From Bacteroides sp. (GTDB lineage: Bacteria > Bacteroidota > Bacteroidia > Bacteroidales > Bacteroidaceae): a DNA stretch of 64,000 nt. Below the pieces are notes generated by a model. The model saw nothing but the letters and a program-made list of their open reading frames with translations, was not told the origin of the DNA and did no database searches. The position numbers were made by a program, and so were the translations under genes. Each line of letters opens with the position of its first letter. Position 1 is the first letter of the stretch. Location: assembly GCA_023665805.1 (NCBI GenBank), contig JAMPDJ010000004.1, positions 62,001 to 126,000 on the forward strand. The letters run 5' to 3'. This document shows, piece by piece, positions 1-8,730 of this stretch.

Positions 1-1
1 A

Positions 2-727
2 TGGATACGCCAGACATACATGGGCATATGCAACGCATATCCCATATATGACTGGAAAACATCAGACATCTGGACAGCCAATGGCAAATTTAACTGGAGC
101 TACAATAGCCTCTACGACCTGTTTTATCAAGCCGGAATACCCATAGGACGCCAAAGGGTTGCAAGCCCGTTTATATCGCAGGCCTTGTCTACGCTATCGG
201 TATATAAAATCATTGATCCTGATACATGGGGCAAGATGGTGAGTCGTGTCAACGGAGTCAATTTTGCCTGCACATACGGAAGCTCATTCGCCATGGGATG
301 GAAATCAATCAAATGTCCTTCAGACTTTTCCTGGAAGCAGTATATGGAGTTTCTTCTCTGTACGCTGCCGGACGAAATTGCGGCAAACTATAGGGAGAAA
401 CTTCGTGTAAGCATACGTTTCTGGCGAGAAAAAGGCGGTTGCCTGTCCGAGGACACAATACGCAGGCTTCAAGACAGGAACATACCAATTTCCGTAGGAC
501 GCGCATCCGCATACCGCACGGACAAACAACCTGTTAGAATGGAATATATCGATGATATAGACATTCCGGAATTCAAGGAAATCCCTACGTATAAGCGTAT
601 GTGCATATGCATATTGAAGAACGACCATGCATGCAAGTATATGGGATTTGCCCTCAACAAGAAAGAGAAATTGTCGAGAGAATCCGTAATGAAGAAGTAC
701 AAGTTGTTGAGTCATGAAAAAATATAA
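2..727 (+). CDS. IbrA-like DUF3440 phosphoadenosine phosphosulfate reductase-family protein (5' truncated by window edge)
   Basis: The reading frame is open from the first complete codon (base 2), so the gene begins outside the window; the first in-frame ATG (20) lies inside the conserved run YPIYDWKTSDIW typical of the C-terminal part of IbrA/DUF3440 proteins. The N-terminal PAPS-reductase (PP-loop) domain must lie upstream. The visible 241 or so residues hold the DUF3440 helical and Lys/Arg-rich part. In E. coli, IbrA with IbrB activates eib genes by an unknown mechanism; the family is frequent on genomic islands. The stop codon overlaps the next gene by 14 bp, the usual ibrA-ibrB arrangement. 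The biochemical role is not known and none should be assumed. Confidence 0.8.
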   Translation, partial: WIRQTYMGICNAYPIYDWKTSDIWTANGKFNWSYNSLYDLFYQAGIPIGRQRVASPFISQALSTLSVYKIIDPDTWGKMVSRVNGVNFACTYGSSFAMGWKSIKCPSDFSWKQYMEFLLCTLPDEIAANYREKLRVSIRFWREKGGCLSEDTIRRLQDRNIPISVGRASAYRTDKQPVRMEYIDDIDIPEFKEIPTYKRMCICILKNDHACKYMGFALNKKEKLSRESVMKKYKLLSHEKI

Positions 728-1238
728 AAGCCCGGTATATAACGTAATAGCAGTTCCTATTGAAAAGGTTGTAGCTAACAACTATAATCCCAATGTGGTG
801 GCTCCACCGGAAATGAAACTGCTTGAATTGTCCATATGGGAAGACGGATACACCATGCCATGTGTCTGTTATTATCAAAAAGAGACCGGCATGTATGAGA
901 TTGTTGATGGTTTTCACAGGTATATGGTGATGAAAACCTCACGCCGGATTTATGAACGCGAACAGGGGTTATTGCCGGTATCGGTTATCGACAAAGATAT
1001 ATCCAACAGGATGACATCGACAATACGCCATAACCGTGCGCGAGGAATGCACAACATAGAACTGATGTGCAATATAGTAGCGGAATTGACACGTTCCGGT
1101 ATGTCTGACAGTTGGATCATGCGTAACATCGGCATGGATAAAGACGAACTATTGCGTCTGAAACAGATTTCCGGACTGGCGGAACTGTTCGCCGACAAAG
1201 ACTTCGGAATGTCTGACGAGTGGAAAGACGAGGACTAA
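714..1238 (+). CDS. IbrB-like ParB/sulfiredoxin-fold protein
   Basis: This 174-residue protein has the ParB/sulfiredoxin N-terminal fold: an early segment with VPIEKVVANNYNPN, then a DGFHR motif (residues 65-69) matching the phosphate-binding ParB box, followed by a helical C-terminal half with an HTH-like stretch around residues 120-160. It starts inside the end of the IbrA-like gene (14-bp overlap), so the two are translationally coupled. The known partner IbrB acts with IbrA in E. coli eib regulation. Both genes look AT-richer than the rest of the window, which hints at acquisition, but this was judged by eye. Family call is good; function unknown. Confidence 0.78.
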   Translation: MKKYKSPVYNVIAVPIEKVVANNYNPNVVAPPEMKLLELSIWEDGYTMPCVCYYQKETGMYEIVDGFHRYMVMKTSRRIYEREQGLLPVSVIDKDISNRMTSTIRHNRARGMHNIELMCNIVAELTRSGMSDSWIMRNIGMDKDELLRLKQISGLAELFADKDFGMSDEWKDED

Positions 1239-1288
1239 TCCCCCCTACGGCAATAGCCGGAGAGAATAAAGCAGGCAGGAAACGTTTG

Positions 1289-2305
1289 TCAATCAAAATC
1301 AAGATAAGGTTCAAGCCTACGGATATCCTCTTCGGTAAAATGTTGTAAACCTTTCAAGATGTCCAGTCCAGTGACCCTGCCGTATATGCGACGGTGGGTG
1401 ACTATGTCCGAAGCGCGATAATATCCCATGTAGGGAGGTTTCATCAATTGGCGCGTAGTAAGATTGTTCACCTTCAGGCGTTTGATTTGCATGCTATCCG
1501 TTACCTCCAGCCATGCAATGGCATCCGCAGGGAAGTTGTCTATCTGAAGCAGCTGTTCCACATCCGCATATCCTCCCAGCCGTCTGCGGTATTCCACAAT
1601 CTTACGTGCAAAATAAGGGCCTATGCCGGGTACGCGACATAACAGCGCACTGTCTGCAAGATTGACGTCCAAAGTCTCGTCACCGGAGAGTTTGCGTGGA
1701 TAATTTCCCTGTACAGTTTTCCCTGCATCCGACACCAAGTCCACCACAGAGGGAACGGAGTCGGATATGGAATCCGTCAAAGATGAGGAAGCTTTTGAGT
1801 GCGACTGTCTGGACCTGACATCATTACGCGACGAAGGTCTCGGACGAACCAAGGCATTACGTTCGTCCGCCGGCGGAACTACAGCCACCAGGCGGTAGCG
1901 GTCGGCTATACGAATCAAAGGTGCCAAATGCTCCCATTGTTCATTGGTAAGGCGATAGACACGGCGGAAATCATCGGGAGCACAGAACCTGCCTCCATTT
2001 GCACGATAGCGATAAATACTGCGAACCTGAAACGGAGCCAGTCCGAGACGCAGCAATTGCGTACTGTCTGCCACATTAGGGTCGAACTCGAAAGACTCTA
2101 TCTGCCTTGGCGGAACAGCATAGTACCCGGATGAAGAATCGTGACGCAGCTGATGCGTGATGCTGTCGAAAGTGGCATGCACGTCCCTGCCGTCCGCACC
2201 ACGGTAACGGGCAAGCAACAAGGAACCTATGACGACAAGGCTTGCATTTGCCACCACCACAAGAAAGACAGCCTGAGGGCGTGTAAACCAACGACGCGAC
2301 TTCAT
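1289..2305 (-). CDS. membrane-anchored helix-hairpin-helix (ComEA-like) protein
   Basis: This is a 338-residue protein with an N-terminal hydrophobic anchor (about residues 11-32) and repeated helix-hairpin-helix modules: one near residues 70-120 (PNVADSTQLLRLGL, then FRRVYRLTNEQW), one near 210-260 (VNLADSALLCRVPGIGPYFARKIVEYR) and one in the last 60 residues. HhH modules bind DNA backbone non-specifically; the second copy best matches the ComEA helix-hairpin-helix. A Ser/Arg-rich low-complexity linker (about 155-205) separates modules. It is the last gene of the minus-strand run, 12 bp after an NSS transporter. A role in DNA uptake is possible by family analogy, but no competence partners are visible. 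Confidence 0.8.
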   Translation of the reverse strand: MKSRRWFTRPQAVFLVVVANASLVVIGSLLLARYRGADGRDVHATFDSITHQLRHDSSSGYYAVPPRQIESFEFDPNVADSTQLLRLGLAPFQVRSIYRYRANGGRFCAPDDFRRVYRLTNEQWEHLAPLIRIADRYRLVAVVPPADERNALVRPRPSSRNDVRSRQSHSKASSSLTDSISDSVPSVVDLVSDAGKTVQGNYPRKLSGDETLDVNLADSALLCRVPGIGPYFARKIVEYRRRLGGYADVEQLLQIDNFPADAIAWLEVTDSMQIKRLKVNNLTTRQLMKPPYMGYYRASDIVTHRRIYGRVTGLDILKGLQHFTEEDIRRLEPYLDFD

Positions 2306-2317
2306 GAGGCAGGGGCC

Positions 2318-3679
2318 TTATAGCATATCAATGATTCCCTGTACGAACACCAGCATGATAGCCAACGGAGCCAACCACTTCAGAAGGAACATAAGAACAG
2401 GGAACATACGCACCGCAGTGGTGCCATGGTTGGTAATCTCATCACGGACCATGGACTTGTCCAAATACCACCCCACGAACAACGAAATCAATACTCCGCC
2501 CACCGGAAGCATTATCTTGGAAGATACAAAATCGAAGAGGTCGAAAAGGTTCATGTCAAAGACCGTCAATCCGCCGAGAACACCGAAGCTGAGGCAACAG
2601 AACACGCCCACCGACATGGCGCAGACGGATACTACCAGCGAAGCACGGCTGCGGCTGAGATTCCAATTCTCATAGACATAGGCCGTAACCGATTCGTGCA
2701 ACGAGATGGCACTGGTGAGAGCGGCGAGGAACAGCAAGACATAAAACAGCCCGCTGAATGCATAGCCCAACAGAGGCACGTTCTCAAAAGCCATATTAAA
2801 TACGTACGGCAGTGTCTGGAACACAAGCCCCGGACCAGCATCGGCCTGTACTCCAGGAACAGAGAATACGGCAGGAAATATGATGAAACCGCTGAGAACG
2901 GCCACAAAAGTATCTATCGTGCTGACACTGACGGCAGAGGACGCCAGACGGGTTTTCGGGCCAAAGTAACTGGCATAGGTGCACAGACAACCCATGGCCA
3001 GGGAAAGCGAATAGAAGGCTTGCCCGACAGCACTGAGTACAGTAGAGACCGTCAGTTTGGAAAAGTCGGGCTTCAGCAAGAAACCGAGTCCCTGATTGAT
3101 GCCAGGCATGCTGAAAGCACACACTACCAGGATAGCGATAATGAGCAAGAGCACGGGCATCATAACCTTGGAACATCTCTCTATGCCACCCACCACACCA
3201 CGGGAAATCACCACATGCACGATGGACATGAACAGGATGGCCGAGAGCAGGCTCAGCCATGGATTGGCAACATAATCCACGAAGAATGCCCCGTAGTCGC
3301 ACTTGGGGTCGGACAAGGCACCGCTGAAACTGCTATAGGCATAATATAACGTCCATCCGCTGACTACCACATAATAACTGAGAATTATGAAGGCCACCGC
3401 AATTCCCAGTATGCCGATGAAACGCCACCACTTTCCCAGTGCCAGGCTACGAAAGGCGTCTATCATGTTGCTCTGAGTATGCCTGCCGATAACAAATTCA
3501 GCCACCATGATGGGAATTCCTACCAGCAAGATGCACAACAGGTACACAAGTATGAAGGCCGCGCCTCCGTTGCTTCCCACTTCCATGGGAAATCGCCACA
3601 CATTGCCAAGCCCTACGGCACTGCCAGCTGCGGCAAATATCGCGCCCATGCGACTGCCGAAATTTACATGTTTCTCCAT
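2318..3679 (-). CDS. sodium-dependent neurotransmitter-symporter (NSS/SNF) family transporter
   Basis: A 453-residue inner-membrane protein with about 11 hydrophobic helices. Helix 1 carries the NSS signature GSAVGLGNVWRFP (about residues 19-31) and helix 6 the unwound-region motif AVGQAFYSLSLAMG followed by TYASYF, both near-identical to LeuT/Tyt1. These segments form the Na+ and amino-acid site in the family. The length matches the 11-helix prokaryotic subgroup (Tyt1, MhsT) rather than the 12-helix type. It lies 117 bp downstream of a paralogue in the same orientation. The substrate is probably a hydrophobic or aromatic amino acid by family analogy; this is inference. Confidence 0.9.
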   Translation of the reverse strand: MEKHVNFGSRMGAIFAAAGSAVGLGNVWRFPMEVGSNGGAAFILVYLLCILLVGIPIMVAEFVIGRHTQSNMIDAFRSLALGKWWRFIGILGIAVAFIILSYYVVVSGWTLYYAYSSFSGALSDPKCDYGAFFVDYVANPWLSLLSAILFMSIVHVVISRGVVGGIERCSKVMMPVLLLIIAILVVCAFSMPGINQGLGFLLKPDFSKLTVSTVLSAVGQAFYSLSLAMGCLCTYASYFGPKTRLASSAVSVSTIDTFVAVLSGFIIFPAVFSVPGVQADAGPGLVFQTLPYVFNMAFENVPLLGYAFSGLFYVLLFLAALTSAISLHESVTAYVYENWNLSRSRASLVVSVCAMSVGVFCCLSFGVLGGLTVFDMNLFDLFDFVSSKIMLPVGGVLISLFVGWYLDKSMVRDEITNHGTTAVRMFPVLMFLLKWLAPLAIMLVFVQGIIDML

Positions 3680-3796
3680 CCGTACTATATTCTATTCTCG
3701 ATTAAACCGGTTGATATGGCAGATTTCCATGGCCATAGGATAGCTTCGACCTCTCCAAGTCCGACTATTATATATAAGGTACAGCCGCACTTGGCA

Positions 3797-5131
3797 TCAA
3801 GCATTCATCAATCCATATATAAACACTACGCCTATGCCCATGGGAGCCACCCAACGAAATAGTACCATCAGCAATGGCAAGGCCTTTGTGTTAAGCTCAT
3901 CGGCCACCAATTTATACCGCATGCCCCAACCAACGAACGTGCATATGAGCAATCCGCCGAGGGGCATAAGGAATTTGGCCGTGAGAAAGTCGAACAGCGA
4001 GAAGAAACCCATTCCCATGACAGTGACATCTTTCCACAATCCAAACGACAAGCTGCATGCCACGCCCAGCAGGAAACAGATGCACGTGACAATGGTTGCT
4101 GCATACTTACGGCTCAGTTTGAATGTTTCATGTATATAGGCCGTGCATATTTCATGCATGGAGATAATACTACTGGTAAGGGCTGCGAGAAGCAGAAGAA
4201 CATAGAAAAGCCCGCTGAAAGCATACATTAGCAGTGGCACACCGGCAAAGGCCTCCCTGAACACATACGGCAAAGTGATGAACACCAGCCCCGGGCCGGA
4301 ATCTGCACTTACACCCACGCTGAACACGGCCGGAAATATGATGAAACCGGAAAATATCGCAACCACGGTGTCTATGGCACATACGCTCAGAGCAGACGAA
4401 AACAATCTGGTCTCCTTGCTGAAGTAACTGGCATAAGTGGCCAACGTGCCTATGCCAACGCTCAATGTGAAGAATGCCTGCCCCATGGCACTGAGAACAA
4501 CGTCCTTGGTGACTTTGGAGAAGTCGGGATGCAGCAGGAATCTTATTCCTTCGGCAGCATTAGGCATTGTCAGGGACACACCCACCAATATCAACATGAT
4601 AAGCAACAGCATAGGCATCATTATCTTGCTGTATCGTTCTATGCCCTTTTCTACTCCTACCGCCACAACAAAATGGGTAAGCATCAAGAAAAGGAACAAG
4701 AACAGCACAGGACGCCAAGGGTCCGAAACGAAATCCGAGAAGAACCGCCCGAAGTCCGACTCGACCATCAGCCCGCACGACAGCGACTCGAAGGTGTAAT
4801 CCAGCGTCCACCCGGCCACTACGCTATAATAAGACAATACCAAGAAACCTGCCAGCACGCCCATAAATCCGGAGACTATCCAAGGCTTGCCAGGTGCCAG
4901 GACCGCATAAGAACCTACGGTGTTCGAACGGCTGGCACGTCCCATAACAAACTCTGCCACCATCACAGGCATGGCCAGCAGGAAGACGCATGCCAGATAC
5001 ACCAGAATAAAGGCCGCGCCTCCATTGCTTCCGCATTCGGTTGGGAAACGCCAGATGTTGCCCAGCCCCACGGCACTGCCTGCCGAAGCAAGCACGGCAC
5101 CTATCTTGCTTCCGAAATTTCCTCTTTCCAT
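3797..5131 (-). CDS. sodium-dependent neurotransmitter-symporter (NSS/SNF) family transporter, paralogue
   Basis: A 444-residue paralogue of the neighbouring NSS transporter, with the same helix-1 signature (GSAVGLGNIWRFP) and helix-6 motif (AMGQAFFTLSVGIG, TYASYF), and again about 11 membrane helices. The two copies share the N-terminal third closely but differ in the C-terminal helices, which suggests an old tandem duplication rather than a recent one. Its start codon lies inside the end of the CYTH-domain gene (31-bp overlap), so translation is probably coupled. Na+-driven amino-acid uptake is the family role; the substrate cannot be read from the sequence. Confidence 0.9.
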   Translation of the reverse strand: MERGNFGSKIGAVLASAGSAVGLGNIWRFPTECGSNGGAAFILVYLACVFLLAMPVMVAEFVMGRASRSNTVGSYAVLAPGKPWIVSGFMGVLAGFLVLSYYSVVAGWTLDYTFESLSCGLMVESDFGRFFSDFVSDPWRPVLFLFLFLMLTHFVVAVGVEKGIERYSKIMMPMLLLIMLILVGVSLTMPNAAEGIRFLLHPDFSKVTKDVVLSAMGQAFFTLSVGIGTLATYASYFSKETRLFSSALSVCAIDTVVAIFSGFIIFPAVFSVGVSADSGPGLVFITLPYVFREAFAGVPLLMYAFSGLFYVLLLLAALTSSIISMHEICTAYIHETFKLSRKYAATIVTCICFLLGVACSLSFGLWKDVTVMGMGFFSLFDFLTAKFLMPLGGLLICTFVGWGMRYKLVADELNTKALPLLMVLFRWVAPMGIGVVFIYGLMNA

Positions 5132-5604
5132 AGTTTATAAGGGTTTGCACGCATGTGGCTGTTATAGAAGCGACGGTCGCCGGTGACCTCACGTCCTATG
5201 AACGAAGGCTTGGTAAAAGGCTCATCCTCGCGTGCCAGTTCCACCTCGGCCAATACCAGCCCCTCGTTGTCACCATAGAATTCGTCAACTTCCCATATGT
5301 GCCTGCCATCTGGAGACTTCACCAAATAGCGTGTCTTGTCTATGATACCGGGTTCACATATCTCCATCAAGTCACGGGCGTCGGACAAGGGAATCTCCGT
5401 GTCGAACTCATATCGCGTCAGCCCGGCCAGACCGCTGGGACCCTTAATGGTCAGATAGCCCTTGTCGCCACGAATGCGCACACGCACGGTGCGCCCGTTC
5501 TGGCTGGAGATGTAGCCCTGCCAGATGTGCGTGGCATTGTAGGACTGCGACTTGTAAGCAGTTCCCACGACCAGGAATTTGCGTTCCGTTTCGTAATGTG
5601 CCAT
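5101..5604 (-). CDS. CYTH-domain protein (triphosphate tunnel metalloenzyme family)
   Basis: A 167-residue CYTH protein. The start at 5604 (MAHYETERKFLV) is chosen because it places the ExExK metal/triphosphate motif (E-T-E-R-K) at residues 5-9, where the family has it; the frame extends 17 codons further upstream without resemblance to the family. Other acidic and basic strand residues typical of the tunnel are visible (TVRVRIRGDKGYLTIKG; IDKTRYLV; WEVDEFYG; LAEVEL). Short bacterial CYTH proteins of this type act as inorganic triphosphatases or have unknown substrates; adenylate cyclase activity should not be assumed. It follows prfB after 37 bp and overlaps the NSS gene after it. Confidence 0.88.
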   Translation of the reverse strand: MAHYETERKFLVVGTAYKSQSYNATHIWQGYISSQNGRTVRVRIRGDKGYLTIKGPSGLAGLTRYEFDTEIPLSDARDLMEICEPGIIDKTRYLVKSPDGRHIWEVDEFYGDNEGLVLAEVELAREDEPFTKPSFIGREVTGDRRFYNSHMRANPYKLWKEEISEAR

Positions 5605-5641
5605 TAGACTTTCTGCATGCCTATTGTTCCGACAAACACCG

Positions 5642-6751
5642 TCACTCTCCGCCAAACTCCATCAGGTACGCCTTGATGAAGGCATCTATCTTGCCATCCA
5701 TCACTCCGCCCACATCCGAAGTCTGGTAATTGGTGCGGTGGTCCTTGACGCGTCGGTCGTCGAAAACATAACTGCGTATCTGGCTGCCCCACTCTATCTT
5801 GCGCTTGCCGGCCTCTATCTTGGCCTGCTCCTCCATACGGTGTTTCAGTTCCTTCTCGTAGAGCATGGAGCGAAGTATGCGCAAGGCGTTTTCCTTGTTC
5901 TTGGGCTGGTCGCGGGTTTCGGTGTTCTCGATGAGGATTTCCTCCTCCTCTCCGGTGTAGGGGTCCTTGTACATATAGCGCAGACGCACGCCTGACTCCA
6001 CCTTGTTGACATTCTGTCCACCGGCTCCGGAACTGCGGAACGTATCCCATGATATGCGCGCCTGTTCGATATTCACCTCTATGGTATCGTCCACCAGCGG
6101 TGTGACGAAGACAGAAGCGAACGAAGTCATGCGCTTGCCCTGCGCATTGTATGGAGAGACACGCACCAGACGGTGCACGCCGTTCTCGCTTTTCAAGTAT
6201 CCGTAGGCAAATTCTCCTTCGATTTCCAAAGTGCAGGACTTGATGCCGGCATCATCGCCCTCCAGAATGTTGGCCACCCTAACCTTGTATCCGTTCTTGT
6301 CGGCCCACTGTATGTACATGCGCATGAGCATCTGTGCCCAGTCCTGGGCCTCGGTGCCTCCGGCTCCGGAATTTATCTTCAGGACGGCATCCATGACATC
6401 CTCCTCCTTGCGTAGCATGTTCTTCAATTCCAGGTCCTCTATGGCAGCGACGGCGCGGGCATAAAGGTCGTCCACTTCGTCCTCGGTAACCAGTTCCTCC
6501 TTGTAAAAGTCAAAGGCCGTGGCCAGTTCCTCGGCCAAAGTGCTTACCTCGGCGTATCCTTTGATCCATTTCTCCAAAGCCTTGACAAGTTTCATCTGCT
6601 CCTCGGCCCGCTTCTGGTCTTCCCAGAACTCAGGTGCCTGGGTACGGATTTGCTCCTCTTCGTAACGAATCTTCTTTGCCGGGATGTCCAGGTAACGGTT
6701 CAACTGTTCAACGCGTTCCTGCACTTCTTTCAATTGGTCTTGTGTAATCAT
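5642..6751 (-). CDS. prfB: peptide chain release factor 2
   Basis: A 369-residue class I release factor acting at UAA/UGA stop codons. The GGQ peptidyl-tRNA hydrolysis motif is at residues 244-246 (SSGAGGQNVNK); the tripeptide that recognises the stop codon reads SPY (199-201) where E. coli RF2 has SPF. The N-terminal coiled region, the domain with INSGAGGTEAQDWAQM (about 127-142), and the basic C-terminus are all present. The programmed +1 frameshift of many prfB genes is absent: the equivalent position (RYLDIPAK, residues 19-26) reads straight through with no in-frame UGA. The start overlaps the stop of the acyl-CoA synthetase gene by 4 bp. Confidence 0.97.
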   Translation of the reverse strand: MITQDQLKEVQERVEQLNRYLDIPAKKIRYEEEQIRTQAPEFWEDQKRAEEQMKLVKALEKWIKGYAEVSTLAEELATAFDFYKEELVTEDEVDDLYARAVAAIEDLELKNMLRKEEDVMDAVLKINSGAGGTEAQDWAQMLMRMYIQWADKNGYKVRVANILEGDDAGIKSCTLEIEGEFAYGYLKSENGVHRLVRVSPYNAQGKRMTSFASVFVTPLVDDTIEVNIEQARISWDTFRSSGAGGQNVNKVESGVRLRYMYKDPYTGEEEEILIENTETRDQPKNKENALRILRSMLYEKELKHRMEEQAKIEAGKRKIEWGSQIRSYVFDDRRVKDHRTNYQTSDVGGVMDGKIDAFIKAYLMEFGGE

Positions 6752-8559
6752 TCTTCTTCGTACATCCTGTCTATTTGCTCCCGATAGTGCTGGTATAGGA
6801 TCCTGCGCTTCACTTTCAGAGTATCGGTCAGTTCCCCTTTGGCCAGACTGAAAGGTTCGGGAAGCAATGTTATTTTCTTTACTTGTTCATATCCTGCGAA
6901 CTCCTGCTGCAGAGTGTCTATGCGGTACATCATGAAACGGACTATGCGCTCGTCGGCGCACAGTTCGTCACGGGTGGCACAGCAAATTCCATGCTCACGT
7001 GCCAGGTCGGCCAACATGTCGTACTGCGGTATCACCAGAGCGGAGACGAATTTACGCTGTTCAGCCACCACCACAATCTGGTCTATGTACTTGTCCACGC
7101 ACAACTTGGATTCTATCAGCTGTGGGGCTATGTATTTGCCGTTGCTGGTCTTGAAGAGGTCCTTTATGCGATCGGTGAGAAACAGTTCCCCATCCCTCAT
7201 GTAACCGGCATCTCCTGTGTGGAACCATCCCTCGGCATCTATGGAAAGCTCTGTCACCTCGGCCTTGCGATAGTACCCCGGGGTTATGGTCTTGCCACGG
7301 AGAAGGACTTCATTGTTCTCCCCGAAACGCAGTTCCACCCCCGGCAGCAACCGTCCCACGCTACCTACGGAAATCGGCTGACCCACGCGGTCCAGACTGA
7401 CCGTTGCCGTGCTCTCAGTGAGACCGTATCCCGCCACCATCATCAGACCTGCGGAATGGACAAAGTCCTCCACCTGCGGAGGGATGGCGGAGCCGGCCGT
7501 CGGGAAGAAGTTGGCACGGTCCAGACCGAGATGCCTCTTTAGCACTGAGATGACAGTACTGTCGTAGAGAGAATACTGCATCCTCAGCCCCAAGGACGGA
7601 CGACGACCCTTCATCTTGTACTCGACATTGTATTCATGTCCCACACGCAAAGCATCCAGAATGATACTTTGCTGCAACGGACTGCTACTGTCAATCTTCT
7701 GCTGCACGGCAGCGTAGACCTTTTCCCAAAAACGGGGTACGGCGCACATGCACGTGGGCTGGATTTCCTTGAGTGAACGCAAGATGTCGGCCGGACGGAG
7801 GTTGACGGCCAAGGTACATCCCGTGGCTATGCACAAATATGCCCAGCCACGTTCAAAGACATGGGTAAAGGGCAGAAAGTCCAATATCACGTCATTGTCC
7901 GTCAGAGGGAATAGCCTCTCATGAGCGGCAATGGCAGCCATATACATCCCGTGAGTGAGCATGACTCCCTTGGACAATCCGGTGGTACCGCTGGTATACA
8001 GTATGTTGGCCAGGTCATTGTCTTGCACGGCAGTCATACGGTGCTCCATCTCGCCAAGATGCACGTCATGGCTTTCATCCTGCAGAAGTTCGTGAAGATA
8101 AACGCTGGTGCTGTCCTCGGGATTGAGACGGACATGTGGGTCAAAGACTACAAGCCTCTCCAATGAAGAACCGTGGGTAAGCACCCGGAAAGCTATGTCG
8201 TACTGCTCCTGCTCCCCTACAAACATGTAACGTATGCCGGCATCGCTTACGATATACTTGACCTGCATCTCGCTGCTGGTGGCATAGAGCGGCACGGTCA
8301 CAGCCCTGACGGCATACGCGGCAAAGTCGGCATAGAGCACCTCGGGCTTGTTCTGCGAGAACACCGCCATGTTCTCCTGCTCCCCCACTCCCCAAGCCAA
8401 CAAGGCACACGACAATCTGCGCACGTTACCGGAGAAGGTCTTCCACGAGATATCCTTCCAGCACCCATCGTCATAGTCCCGATAGCGCAACGCCACTCGC
8501 TCGCCATAGATGCGGGCCTGGTCGTGCACCAATATCGGTAATGGACTGTGGTTCTGCAT
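6748..8559 (-). CDS. AMP-dependent long-chain acyl-CoA synthetase/ligase
   Basis: A 603-residue ANL-superfamily enzyme that activates a fatty acid as acyl-adenylate and transfers it to CoA. Motifs seen: phosphate loop YTSGTTGLSKG (residues 188-198), the GYGLTEST motif, and the hinge TGDAGYMRDGELFLTDRIKDL followed by KTSNGKYIAPQ. Length and order fit the FadD15/FAA-type long-chain ligases common in Bacteroidetes. It is the first gene of a compact minus-strand operon (prfB, CYTH protein, two NSS transporters, HhH protein). A TAtcTTTG -7 box lies 26 bp upstream of the start (8585-8592). Confidence 0.92.
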   Translation of the reverse strand: MQNHSPLPILVHDQARIYGERVALRYRDYDDGCWKDISWKTFSGNVRRLSCALLAWGVGEQENMAVFSQNKPEVLYADFAAYAVRAVTVPLYATSSEMQVKYIVSDAGIRYMFVGEQEQYDIAFRVLTHGSSLERLVVFDPHVRLNPEDSTSVYLHELLQDESHDVHLGEMEHRMTAVQDNDLANILYTSGTTGLSKGVMLTHGMYMAAIAAHERLFPLTDNDVILDFLPFTHVFERGWAYLCIATGCTLAVNLRPADILRSLKEIQPTCMCAVPRFWEKVYAAVQQKIDSSSPLQQSIILDALRVGHEYNVEYKMKGRRPSLGLRMQYSLYDSTVISVLKRHLGLDRANFFPTAGSAIPPQVEDFVHSAGLMMVAGYGLTESTATVSLDRVGQPISVGSVGRLLPGVELRFGENNEVLLRGKTITPGYYRKAEVTELSIDAEGWFHTGDAGYMRDGELFLTDRIKDLFKTSNGKYIAPQLIESKLCVDKYIDQIVVVAEQRKFVSALVIPQYDMLADLAREHGICCATRDELCADERIVRFMMYRIDTLQQEFAGYEQVKKITLLPEPFSLAKGELTDTLKVKRRILYQHYREQIDRMYEEE

Positions 8560-8584
8560 GATGTTCTTCGCCTCTCTTCGTTCA

Positions 8585-8592
8585 CAAAGATA
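8585..8592 (-). promoter_or_regulatory. Bacteroidetes -7 promoter box for the acyl-CoA synthetase operon
   Basis: The minus strand reads TATCTTTG, an exact TAnnTTTG match, 26 bp before the start codon at 8559. No convincing TTG at the -33 spacing is seen. It faces the plus-strand box at 8657-8664. Confidence 0.5.
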
Positions 8593-8656
8593 CTGCTTTC
8601 TTGGCAGATAGGCGGAATAAACAGGTAAATAATTCGCTTATTGTCCCCAAAAAGAG

Positions 8657-8664
8657 TACCTTTG
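8657..8664 (+). promoter_or_regulatory. Bacteroidetes -7 promoter box for the M20 deacylase gene
   Basis: The sequence TACCTTTG is an exact TAnnTTTG match 66 bp upstream of the chosen start at 8731. It falls inside the longer open frame that begins at a TTG at 8641, which argues against that earlier start. The -33 element is not obvious. Confidence 0.55.
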
Positions 8665-8730
8665 CCTGCGAACAGCAAAGCCTTGGTCTGCCGGAGTATG
8701 ACGAGGAGGCCGGCAAACAACAATCAAGTC

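Noticed and set aside
6680..6710. programmed +1 frameshift in prfB
   Set aside because: The codons around RYLDIPAK read through in one frame with no in-frame UGA.
8641..8730. 30-codon N-terminal extension of the M20 enzyme
   Set aside because: It begins at TTG and contains a TAccTTTG promoter box; the family N-terminus starts at 8731.
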